Below are positions 44,450-54,340 of a stretch of DNA of 64,000 bases, piece after piece. Position 1 is the stretch's first letter; each line of letters opens with the position of its first letter. Source of the DNA: Conus ventricosus (taxonomy: Eukaryota; Mollusca; Gastropoda; Neogastropoda; Conidae); assembly GCA_018398815.1 (NCBI GenBank), contig CM031620.1, forward strand, positions 62,816,439-62,880,438, in the 5' to 3' direction. Under the pieces are notes generated by a model. It was not told the DNA's origin. It was given only the letters and a program-made list of their open reading frames with translations, and did not search any database. The position numbers and the translations under genes are program-made.

Positions 44450-45470
44450 ATCTGCCAGACGGAAGCAGTCTCAACAAATTCAGACTAGTGCCAATTCCAG
44501 AATGGAACCCGAGGCACTAGACAGGCCTAAAAAAGGGGGCAAAAACCCCTCTTTCATAAGGGAAAAGGCGTGAGGAAAGAGAACGAGAGAAGGGAACGTG
44601 AGGAAAGGGAACGAGAGAAGGAAGAGAGAGATCGAGAAAAAAGAAAAGGGGCGTGAAGAAAAGAACGAGAACAGCAAGATAGAGAGGCCAGAGACAATTC
44701 ATTAGAGTTAGCTAGAGTAAAAGCAGGAAGCAGTGGTGATGCCAACCAAATGCTAGCGCCCCAAACCATTCTACAACTGTAGGTCGGTAAGGTCAAATTA
44801 CCTTTCCTAGAAGAAAGGACGACCTTGAGTCATATTTAACTCAAATTTTAGAGGTGGCATCATTTTGGATGGGAAAAGGAGGGGAAAGGGGTGCCCGGGA
44901 GCTCATTACCAAGGGCAGAGCTAGGGGAAACGTATGTAAAAATACCCGCCGCAGAGTCGGGGGACTAAAACCTCATCAACAGGCACTTTTTTCATAATTC
45001 AACGATGTGGTCATTTCAGAAAGAATTTCGTACAGCCGCAAAGAGAGCACGATACGCAATGTCCTATGGGATCGTTTGTCATGTGGCAAGAGGGGGGTTG
45101 AATTTGTCCAACAGGACAAAAAAGGATTAAAAAAAATGTTAATCCTAGAGAAGTTTCTGGAAGCTTGCCTTTTTTTTCAGGGGAGTTTGGCAGGGGGAAA
45201 AGATCCACGACGGAAAGGAAGCTGTTTGCAGCAGAGTCTATTTGAAAAAGACGAGATTGGGGGAGAGGAGTTATCGTGAGAGCAAAACCCGTCATCTAGG
45301 GATGGCATTGGGAGTGATAAAGAGGTCCACCAAGGAGCTCGGAAGGGGATAACTAGGGGGCTGTACCTGACAGGGAGGCAACGACGGGGAAATTATCGCT
45401 TTCCAATAAAATGTTTCAGAGTGGAGGACCACATCACCAAAGGGGTTGTACACAAAAGAGAAATACACAG
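44450..45470 (+). pseudogene. gag region (broken)
   Basis: An Arg/Glu-rich repeat stretch (GKRREEREREK near 44560-44640) is followed by a DDLESYLTQILE-like block near 44820-44850 and a FRKEFRTAAKRARYAMSYG-like block near 45010-45070. CFRVEDH near 45415 marks the place of a degraded zinc knuckle. This matches the capsid-plus-knuckle layout of animal gypsy Gag. Stops and shifts are frequent. Confidence 0.65.
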
Positions 45471-45539
45471 CGAGGCACTACGACAGCGGCGCACAGTGTC
45501 AACAAAAAGAATCAACATTTGTGATAGTTTTTTAAAGGG

Positions 45540-45830
45540 ACGAGTCAATCCCTATTGCACGGGAGAAGTCAAGGAGAACGGTGGATGCTGTGAGGTACAG
45601 GGTCTACCAAGACGACGGAGGAAAGACTAGTTTTCCCGAACATTTTAACAGGTCAAAAAAAAAGGTACACGGCATCGTCATCGTCAAACAGAATCTTCCT
45701 GTGGCGAGTGTAATATGGAATCCCTACTTTTCAGACAAGACTGAAGTACTTGTTATGGAAAAACCCGTTTTCCCATATTTTTGGGGAAAACACGCAAGCA
45801 AAGAAAGAGGGGGATATTTAAAGTACCCGT
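45540..45830 (+). pseudogene. Retropepsin-like protease region (broken)
   Basis: GEVKENGG, then YQDDGGKT at the position of the D-T/S-G catalytic motif, followed by KTEVLVMEKPVFPY near 45740-45780. The family's active-site triad is altered here. It would process the Gag-Pol polyprotein. Confidence 0.6.
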
Positions 45831-46079
45831 TTTATCCATCCAAGGGGAGCGTTCCGGCAAGCAATGAGACCCCTCAAGATCAAAGAAGAAATTGCACTTT
45901 TATCTCCTGCAGAAATTGAAAGAAAACAGACAAAGACCCATCACCAAGAAGTTGTTTGGTTGGCCCCTAAACCAGACAACGCACGTACCAGCAAAAAAAA
46001 GGTGTTAAAAATCATTTTTGATCAAGAAGGGAAAAATATACAGGGAAAGGGGCGACACCAAGACGCAACATACCCAAAT

Positions 46080-47090
46080 TGTGGGACCCCCGGAAACTGA
46101 GATCTAAATTCTACAAGTGCCATGAATACCTTGTCTGGACCCTCGGTGTAAGGCGTACGAAAGAGCGTCTGCCCACTGATTTTTTTTGGCTAGGGGGAAG
46201 GGGATCAAAAGATTTGTGCGTCATGCGATACGTGTCAGGATTATCGGCAGAAACTTTTTAGGAAAAGGGCCCGTTCAGAGAATCCCCTGACGAAATACCG
46301 TTCCATCGGTTGCATGGACCAAAACGGACCCACAACCCCCTTCACATCGGGAAGAGTACTTTTTCCCCCGTCATCGATTATGTACCGTACGCAGAGGCAA
46401 CAGCACCCGTAAATCAAACAGAAGCAGTGGCTGAAGCTTTGTGGGAAATCTGGACGCGAGTGGGGAATTCCCAAAACAAATTCTCCGGGGCAGAGGGAGT
46501 CAAATTTTTTTCTGGGACGATGCAAAAGGCAACAGACTCTTTAACATTAAAGGTATCACCACAACGCCATACCAGCTCAGACCAACGGACTCGTGGGAAA
46601 AATTAAAGGCACGTTTTAAGGGCATGCTGAAGAAACTTTGTTTTGGTCAACCCAAAGAAAGGAAAGATTTTTTCCCGCATATTGTTGCTTACAGAAAACC
46701 CACAAGAATCACTCAAGTTCTCACCTTTTAACTATTATATGGGGGACAGTGCGGGACCAAAGCGGCTTAAAACAATAGGAAGACAGGAGCGGAACAGACG
46801 CAAACAACGGCGGAAATTCATCGACTGAAGGAGAGGATCGAAAAAACATGCAAGATAGCTCGTGACAATCTGGACAAGGCTGCGGACACAACGAACACTA
46901 AACAGGAAAAAGAAAGAGACATCTCTTCCTGGAAAAAGTATTTTGCACTTCCACAGAAACATAACAACCGTTTTAAAATGGGAAAAGGGCCGACACCATT
47001 TCCAGAAATCAATCCCGTTGATTACAAGATTGAGATCAACGGCAAGGGAAAAACATATCACATCAACTCCTCAAAGAGGGACTTTGAAAA
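46080..47090 (+). pseudogene. Integrase (broken), located upstream of RT
   Basis: Order seen: LGVRRTKERLPTDFFW near 46145-46190 (zinc-binding region), GKGPVQRIP near 46265, a PPSHR block near 46340, ETVAEAL-like and GNLDASGEFPKQIL near 46440-46485, RGSQ near 46495, NIKGITTTPYQLRPT near 46540-46580 and MLKKLCFGQPKE near 46625. Then come ERIEKTCKIARDNLDKAAD near 46835-46890 and NPVDYKIEINGKGKTYHIN near 47010-47065 (GPY/F-type C-terminal block). The RGSQ segment lacks the usual Asp of the catalytic triad. In the family this enzyme inserts the DNA copy into host chromosomes. Confidence 0.85.
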
Positions 47091-47289
47091 GAAAGGGTTG
47101 AAACAAGGGACGTCGCATTGCATGCAGGAGGAAGAAAAGAAGATATCGACTGACCATATCCCCCTTCCTTTGAAGAAACCGGGAAATCCAAATTCGTGTA
47201 GGACCCCAGCTATCCAGGGAACGAGGGCAGAGCTGGAAAAATTTTCGCGTCATGACAAATCCCAAAACCCTTTCCCGGCGAAACAAATT

Positions 47290-48510
47290 TTTATCTCGAA
47301 TTAGATGGCATCACAACAACCCGTGAAGGTACCAACCCGGGGCCACACTCTCAAAAAAAGAAACGGTTTAAAAAGGGTTTAAACAAAAGTAGCCATGGAT
47401 GATAGAACAGCCCAAACTCCTACAAGCGCCATTTTATTTGGTTAAAAGAAAAACTCGACAGTAGGTTTTTATCGATTACAGGGGACGAATCTCTGACAGA
47501 ATTCGACCCAAGCCCCAAACCCGACATCAAACGACTTTGCAAAATCGGAAAAGCAAATACTTTTCCAAAATTTATCTGTCGAAGGGGTTCTGGCAGATTC
47601 AAATGAACGAAAAAGACAAGCCAAAGAACTTTTTGTACCCCCCGGGCAGTACAGTGGAGACTATGCCCCTTTTGGAAAGGGAAAGCAAGTGCCTTTCACA
47701 AGGATATGAGGAAATTATTTGGGACAGAAAACCCAAAAAGTCCCACAACTTTATTTAGATATTTTTAAACGCTTCTGGACTTGGGAGGAACATGTTGAGG
47801 CAATTAAAAACCGTACTTGAGACTAAGGGGGAGGGTCATGCGAAACCCTCCAAAAAAGCTTTTTGGATTTCCCTGAAATACCTTCTTTGGCACAGGTTGG
47901 ACGAGGTCAGGTCAGGCCAGAGGCGGAAAGTAGAAAAGCTTGAGAAGGCCGAAAGACCGAAGACCCAAAAAAAGCTCAGGGCATTCCCGGTTTTTGGGAG
48001 GAACACGGAAATTTGTTCCGAACCGCCATATTGCTGTTCCTTGACGATCTGACAAAGAAGCCACCGGAGAAATTTTATGGTCGAGGATGTGAAAAAGCCC
48101 AGAGGAGCTGAAAAAAACTTTCAGCGCACCCACATGCATTGCCAGCAGGGAAAAAACCCTATTTCTACGCACGACGCCCCGCGATCTAGGACTGGAGCAT
48201 TCTTCTTCAAGGCCCTACGGAATCTACAGCCCGTGGCTTCGCCCGTAAAAAATCAAAAAGCCGAAAGGAATACGCCACAGTGGAGAAAGAAGCTTGGCAT
48301 TGTGTGGGCAGTAAAAAGTTGGCCCTATCTCTACGGACGAACTTTATCTAGAAACAATCACAACCTTTTTTAATGTCTAAAAAAGAACAAGACTGCAAAC
48401 GGCCGCCTGTACGTTTTGGGGAATACTCCTGCAAGATCAATTTTTACAATCAGGTCATCCCTGGAAAAGATAAGTCGGTGCAGACTACATACAAAGTCAG
48501 TCGTTGAAAG
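47290..48510 (+). pseudogene. Reverse transcriptase and RNase H (broken)
   Basis: Reverse transcriptase blocks: PDIKRLCKIGKANTF near 47520, SKGFWQIQMNEKDKPK near 47575-47625, WTWEEHVEAIKN near 47785, GRGQVRPEA near 47900, and EKAERPKTQKKLRAFP near 47940-47985. RNase H blocks: DLTKKPPEKF near 48050, a GAFFF/LLQ region near 48195, TPQWRKKLGIVWAVKSWPYL near 48270-48330, and FGEYSCKIN near 48415. The order RT then RNase H is standard, and a stop follows at about 48505. It lies directly downstream of the integrase block. Confidence 0.85.
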
Positions 48511-48645
48511 AAAAGCACCTGGAATCCTGCAAATGTATATATATTGAGAAAGCAAAAAAGTGTGCATAATTTTATTTTTAAACCTGTATTTGACTTATTA
48601 AGGACGTCCCTTTCTTAGGTTTTTCTTAAATAGGATTTTTTGCTA

Positions 48646-48657
48646 AGTAGGGGGGGG
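48646..48657 (+). other. Polypurine tract before 3' LTR
   Basis: AGGGGGGGGA immediately upstream of the LTR, the usual plus-strand primer. The G count may be inflated. Confidence 0.55.
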
Positions 48658-48662
48658 ATTTT

Positions 48663-49812
48663 TGGGCATTCATTTAAAAGCTCGGGTTTATTTTCATTAA
48701 GAAAATTACGCAAGAACATGACGTCTATTTCCCCTCGCTGGTTAATATTCTATTCCAAACGACAAAAAAATAATTTTTAGTTTTTGCTTTACGGCGTATT
48801 TATAATTTTTAAGCGTCGCAATTTTCTTTTTTTTTTAATTAAAAAAATATTTACAATTGTAGGGGCATCGAAAACCGCGTATGACCAAAACACACTGTCC
48901 CAATTTGGCAGTATGTCTTTGCGCTGTGCGGGAGATAGAGCCGTTGAATCCCACCCTCTTGGACAGCCCCAGGGCTGGAATGGGTCCGAAAAAGGTCTAA
49001 ATTTCTGAAGAGCAAGTAACCTTTTGAAGACATCATTAGGCCGGGCTGAAGGGGCACCCCAGAGCATTCGACAGCCCCCAACTTTTTCGGGGAGAGTCTG
49101 AACGACTCATCGTTCCGTGGGCGAGTCGAAAAATGTGGGCACTAAGGCGCGTTGAGGTCTGGTTTCACCTTTAACCCGTTTATTTCCCACCCTGTTTTTC
49201 ACCATCCTCTTATCTTCACCTTTTGGCCAGTCTTTTATCCCCCTACATCCTTTGTCGGGGGGGAACGGCTGGTGTGTCACCTTACCGGATCTGGAAAAAC
49301 GGAACGTCAGCGGAACTCCCAACGCTACACAATTGTAAGCTGAGTGACAACACTAAAACACATCCCCCTATCCAAACACGCCAAACCACTCAGACATTTT
49401 TTTTTTTTCAATAATCATCTTGTGCATGCTACATTTCTTTTGTGTGTATCCTCCGGGAAAATATTTTTTTTAGCCCGAGCAGACAGTCTAAATTTTGGGT
49501 ACGCAAGAAGGAAGGGAAAAGGACAAGACTTTGTCGTTATTGGTTATTTCATGTTTTTTTTCTTTTATAGTAACTCATTTCATAGGGAACAAAAGGAATC
49601 AACATACAAACAACCATACACAAATTCACCGCAGATCTCATTCTTTTTATACTTAAAAAATTCAGTTGTTGAAATCAAAGACAAAACCTCTTGATTACAT
49701 TGTGGGAAAAAAGTGAAGGGTTGGGGCGAAAGCTACTTTCCTACTACGGTCTATTTTTTCTTGCCTGAAAATTTAACCTATTTATGATGGGGTCTTTAAA
49801 AAAAAACGCACA
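48663..49812 (+). repeat. 3' LTR
   Basis: Direct repeat of 42383-43539, ending at GGGGTCTTT, an A-run and CGCACA. Confidence 0.85.
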
Positions 49813-50014
49813 CACAAGGTGCACGATCGAAAAAAAAAACCGACATCGGAAAGACAATCGCGAGGTGTCGGGAATATGATAAAATTTCAGTAATTAATCC
49901 CACCAAGAGCCTCAGCGGGGAAGAAACCAGGGGTTTAGCGCAAGCCACAACTGAATCAAGTTGAAACAAAACCAAACAAACTTTTAAAACAAAGGCAAAA
50001 TGTAGGCGGACAGA

Positions 50015-50200
50015 GCACAAACTTACCTTTCTTGACGGCGGGCCCAAGGTGAATAAGTTAGAAAAATTGCACCGGGCTTCTTCCGGAGGCGGAAGTAGGT
50101 GACGTCACGGAAGTTTATGAGCATTGGCCACGGAAAAAATTCGGCCGACAGAGCGGCAACGCCGTTGAATGCTAGGTCTGACATGGTAAGTATTACGCCC
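50015..50200. promoter_or_regulatory. Possible bidirectional promoter
   Basis: CTTCCGGAGGCGGAAG (ETS-like sites) and GGTGACGTCAC (CRE-like) lie at about 50077-50108. A 5' splice site faces right (TGACATG|GTAAGTAT, near 50183-50198) and another faces left (minus-strand AAAG|GTAAGTTTG, near 50022-50034). Divergent first exons around such sites are common in compact promoters. No TATA box was seen. Confidence 0.4.
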
Positions 50201-50204
50201 AAAC

Positions 50205-50545
50205 CGGTTTTTTTTAAAAAGTGTATATCGGGTTTTAAAACCCGATAAAAACCCTTATTTTGACGTTTTTTTTTATATATTGGGGGATTTTAAAGCAATT
50301 TGTATATAGAAAGGTCTCACACCAAAGGCACTTCCATGCAGTGTTTCAAATCTGACCTTTTTAAAAACCCTTTATTCTTGCATTTGTCCCATTTGGATAA
50401 ATTGGGTATGTATACGGGCTTTAGCCCCGTGAGGAAAAAAATCCAGTTTTAAAAGTGTACCGGTTAAAAACCCCTTAAAACCGTTATTTTGCCCTTTATT
50501 TCTTATCTCATAAAGCACTTGGCCGATTTATAAGCGGTTTTGAAA
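50205..50545 (+). repeat. Dispersed repeat, copy 2
   Basis: Same orientation as 35930-36200. Shares the TTTTTTATATATTGGGG-like stretch and CACTTCCATGCAGTGTTTCAAA, then ends with AATTTATAAGCGGTTTT-like sequence. Confidence 0.7.
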
Positions 50546-50787
50546 ACTGGGAGTACGTTTATATGCTTCGCATCTTGTTATTTATTGTGGGCACATTATC
50601 TTTAAAAATCCTTAGTGGAAAATTTTGAACAAGCATGTCATAATTTTTAGTATAGATTTTTGAAAAGGCATGGGCAATGATTATCAATCTTTGTTGCTGG
50701 GAGACTGAAATCAAATCATCGATGTGTTGCGTTTGCAGATAAAGAAATAAGGTATAAACTGGTTCACCTTCTTGTTTCTGTCGCCAG
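50546..50787. other. Intron-like sequence upstream of the exon
   Basis: Single-copy-looking sequence that ends in a good acceptor (CTTCTTGTTTCTGTCGCCAG). Confidence 0.6.
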
Positions 50788-50961
50788 AGGTGGATAAAGA
50801 CCAGGAGTGTGAAAAGTACCCAGAGCAGTGCAAGATGTGTGGGAGCAGTGAGCGTCCCCGGGGCTACGTGGTCCACGCCAAAAGCCTTCTGCCCATCACT
50901 GCTCTGTCGCTCAATCTCCCGCGCAGGACCACCATCATTGTGGAGACCGTCAGATGTCTAG
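50788..50961 (+). CDS. Host exon, symmetric phase 1-1, Cys-containing
   Basis: A strong acceptor with pyrimidine tract (TTGTTTCTGTCGCCAG) and a strong donor (CTAG|GTGAGAAT) bound 174 nt. The frame has two bases of a split codon, 57 full codons and one base over, so the exon is symmetric phase 1-1. Residues begin VDKDQECEKYPEQCKMCG, later KSLLPITALSLNLPRRTT and VETVRCL. Cysteines are at codons 7, 14, 17 and 56. GC-rich third positions differ sharply from the surroundings. Phase 1-1 exons with Cys pairs are common in extracellular modules, but I do not recognise the family. A donor at 50190 could supply the preceding exon in the right phase. Confidence 0.75.
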   Translation, partial: RWIKTRSVKSTQSSARCVGAVSVPGATWSTPKAFCPSLLCRSISRAGPPSLWRPSDV

Positions 50962-51240
50962 GTGAGAATGCACAACTTGGTCAGCCTCCACAGAACCACA
51001 ACACCTCTCTCATTGCCCGCCCCTCCTAACAGTCTGTGACAGCCTCCATTCCCCCTTGTCACCTTTCTCCATCCCCTCCCACGTAAGCTCTCTGACCGCA
51101 CCACTGCCAGGCCTTTCTTGTGTTTCGTTTCAGGTGTTTTCTGAATGGTCATCGTTTTCACTCTTCTTCGATAATTCACGCTTAACCTTAGGGAAAAAAA
51201 GAACAAGGAAGACTAAAATGCGACCCGCTTCAGAGACACT
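50962..51240. other. Intron-like sequence downstream of the exon
   Basis: Pyrimidine-rich sequence without further coding signal. Confidence 0.55.
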
Positions 51241-51284
51241 CGACGATCTCCAGAGAAACCTTCAGCACCCTTCACAGAATCACT

Positions 51285-51400
51285 GCACATCTTCCCCAAA
51301 GACACTTCACACCCTCCCCAGAGACGCTGCACACCCTCCCCAAAGACACTTCACACCCTCCCCAGAGACACATTACACCCTCCCCAGAGACACTTCACAC
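51285..51400. repeat. ~22-bp minisatellite entering the gap
   Basis: Units of CCTCCCCAGAGACACTTCAC plus AC, about 5 copies before the N run. The array probably extends into the gap. Confidence 0.9.
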
Positions 51401-51500
51401 NNNNNNNNNNNNNNNNNNNNNNNNNNNNNNNNNNNNNNNNNNNNNNNNNNNNNNNNNNNNNNNNNNNNNNNNNNNNNNNNNNNNNNNNNNNNNNNNNNNN
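51401..51500. other. Assembly gap (100 N)
   Basis: Exactly 100 N, a conventional size for a gap of unknown length. Different minisatellites abut it on each side. Confidence 0.99.
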
Positions 51501-51830
51501 TACCTCTAGGTCCCCGAGAGCCTAACCTTAACATTATGTATCTTACCTCTAGGTCCTCGACAGCCTAACCTTAACATTAAGTATCTTACCTCTAGATTTC
51601 CTCGACAGCCTAACCTTAACATTAAGTATCTTACCACTAGGTCCTCGACAGCCTAACCTTAACATTAAGTATCTTACCTCTAGGTCCTCGAAGTCTAACC
51701 TTAACATTAAGTATCTTCCACTAGGTCCTCGACAGCTAACCTTAAGTATCTTACCTCTAGGTCCTCGACAGCCTAACCTTAACATTAAGTATCTTACCTC
51801 TAGGCCCCTCGACAGCCAAACCTTAACATT
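51501..51830. repeat. 43-bp minisatellite leaving the gap
   Basis: Unit TACCTCTAGGTCCTCGACAG plus CCTAACCTTAACATTAAGTATCT, about 8 copies, some with short deletions. Confidence 0.93.
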
Positions 51831-53100
51831 CCCCACCCCCCCCCCTCTTCCCCCCGCAGGGTGTCCCTTCTATTCAGTCGTACAGCTAAAAACAACAGGT
51901 CCCCAAAGGGTTTCCCCACCCACTTCCCAAAACCCAACTGGCCCTGCCCAATTTTTTGGGGGACATCTCAGAGCTCGGGGCAGGGTGAAGGGACTACTTT
52001 CCGGCCTCCACCCCCCCTTCATTCCGCTACTCCTCCCATTCCCCCGCCCTCCTCTTCACCCTCCCCCCCAAATCGAACCCAACGCTTCCCCCCGGGAAAC
52101 CTAAGAACACGCACTCCCCCATTCAAACCCCCATCAAAAATGAAGGGGATGAAAAAAATAAAGGAAAAAAATAAAAACCCCAAAAAATAAAAAAAAAATG
52201 AAAAAAAAAAAATGTCAAAATTTAATACAACTCAACACCCAAAATATATGCCCAATCTACAATCAAAATCAATACAACCATCTTCACAATTAAGGTCAAT
52301 CAATCAATCAATCAAAAAAAAATGAATAACTCCCTTAAAAAAAACATAATAAAAAAAAAAAAAGCCACCTGCACAGGACGCAAAAAACCCCCCCCCTTTT
52401 CGTCCTCTCTATCACTTATCCTGAAATCTTTCCCGCCCGATGTCTGGGTCTTTTTTTTTTTTCCGATATTTATTGGGGGAACCAGGGACCCCTCTTTTTT
52501 TTTTTCAAAAATTTTAAATTAATAAAATAATGAAAATTTAACAATAAAAATAATAATAAAAAAAATAACAAAAATAAAAACAAATTTAGCAAAGCTGTTT
52601 GGGACTGAAAGGGGGGAAATTTCACCCTACACCCAAACCAAATCACCCCCCGTTTTTTTTACAGAAAAAAACCCAAATAAACTTTCCTTTTTAAAACTGG
52701 GGGCGACACACGATCGCCTGTCTATGCACTGGAGGGCCCCAAAATGAACTGGTGAGGGGGGTTAAAGGGTTTTGGGCCCCTTCGGAGACCGGCGGGCCCA
52801 AAAAAGGCCCCAATAGCTAACGGCAAACCCATCATGTTTTTTTGGGCACTTCAAAACACACACAAACGGCAACCCATGAAAAGGGTACCGTGCATCTCTT
52901 CCCCCCCACCCCACCTCTCTTTTCTCCCTCCCCATTTCTCTCTCTCTCTCTCTCTCACAAAATTTTGGGTTTCATGCAGAGGGGAACAGGGGTTACGAGG
53001 GGCAAAGAAGGTGGAGGAGAGAAAGGGACAGAAAACACAGAGAAGGGGGGGGGAGACCGCCCGACAGCCCATCAAGACAAAGAAAGGCATGTCCCCCTCC
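51831..53100. other. Low-quality A/C-rich sequence
   Basis: Poly-A and poly-C rich. Contains short (CT)n (52934-52958). No gene was recognised. Confidence 0.6.
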
Positions 53101-54020
53101 TTCTGAAAGAGAGAGAGAGAGAGAGAGAGAAAAGAGAAGGAGAAAAGAAGAGAGAATTTAGAATTTTTTTTTTTCCTAATGGGAAAACTTAAAAAAACCA
53201 TCTCAAGCGAACACCTACACAACCCGGGGGAAAGTTGACGTTTTAACCCAAACAAGAAAATTAAAAAAAAAAAAAAAAAAAAGGGAAAAAGAGAAAAAAA
53301 AAAATTTTAAATCGTCGTAAGCAACAACAAAAACCTTGACAAAAAAAAACCGCCCAACCCCGTAAACCCTTCCCAACAAAACTGATGACCCGCAAGAGAT
53401 CAAAAAGCCCCTGGAAAAGGGCCAAACAACATTTTTTCCCGATTGTAAAAATGTCGCCTTCGTCGTCACTCCCCTTTTGTTTTCCATCGATGACAATAAA
53501 ACCACAATGGGGGCCCACGTAACTAAATGTTTGGGTGGAGGTTTAGGGGGTGGGGGGGTTTGGTTTAAGGGAGGGAGAGAGGGGGGGAGGATGGGACAGA
53601 CGAGGTTGAGCGTCAAAAGGGGACATAACGGGGGGAAATGCAGTAGTTTGCAGTACAGACGGCGGAGGGAGTCCAAAAACCTATGCACTGCCCCAAATGC
53701 GTCTTACCCAAAATGCTGTTGTTTTTAAAAACTGTGGGGTTTTCAAAAAAACAAATAAAAGGTTGGGCGTAAAACCCTTTTCCCTTGTAAATGAGTTCAA
53801 AATGCCCACAACACCCTATTAAAGGGGGCAGGGGTGGGAAGCGAACCCACCCCTCCACAGGGCACAGTGAAGTATTTTTCCTTGCGGGGGGTTGCTGCGT
53901 GAAAGTGTGCCTGTGTGCGGGTGGGGAAGAGAAAGCGGTTTGGGTTGGGTTTGGGGGGAAAGAGGAGGGGGGAGGGGGGACTTAAAAGTGTATGCCCCGC
54001 GTCGCAGAAAGACGTAAGGG
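53101..54020. other. Low-quality purine-rich sequence
   Basis: (GA)n at 53107-53132, A-runs and G-runs. No supported feature. Confidence 0.6.
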
Positions 54021-54030
54021 GGAGCGCGCG

Positions 54031-54140
<110 letters not shown>

Positions 54141-54179
54141 GGAGAGAGGGGGGGGGAGGGAGGGGGAAGGGAGAAAGAC

Positions 54180-54308
54180 AGAAGAGGAGAGAAAGAGAGA
54201 GAGAGAGAGAGAGAAAAACAGACAGCCAGACCGACCGACCGCCAGACGGAGAGGGAAACCAAATCAGATCAACCAGACCAAACCTGCCCCCCCCAAAGGG
54301 GAAAGAAA

Positions 54309-54340
<32 letters not shown>

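Larger units (their letters stand above)
42383..49812 (+). mobile_element. LTR retrotransposon, Ty3/gypsy with integrase before RT (Gmr1-like)
   Basis: Two ~1.15-kb direct LTRs (42383-43539 and 48663-49812) enclose gag, protease, integrase, reverse transcriptase and RNase H in that order. The integrase carries a gypsy-type zinc region and a GPY/F-like C-terminal block, yet lies upstream of the reverse transcriptase. That pol order is normal for Ty1/copia and is known among gypsy relatives for the Gmr1-like group. Many frameshifts and neighbour-copy substitutions break every domain. A purine tract (AGGGGGGGGA) precedes the 3' LTR. Primer-binding site and target-site duplication were not resolved. 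Confidence 0.85.
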
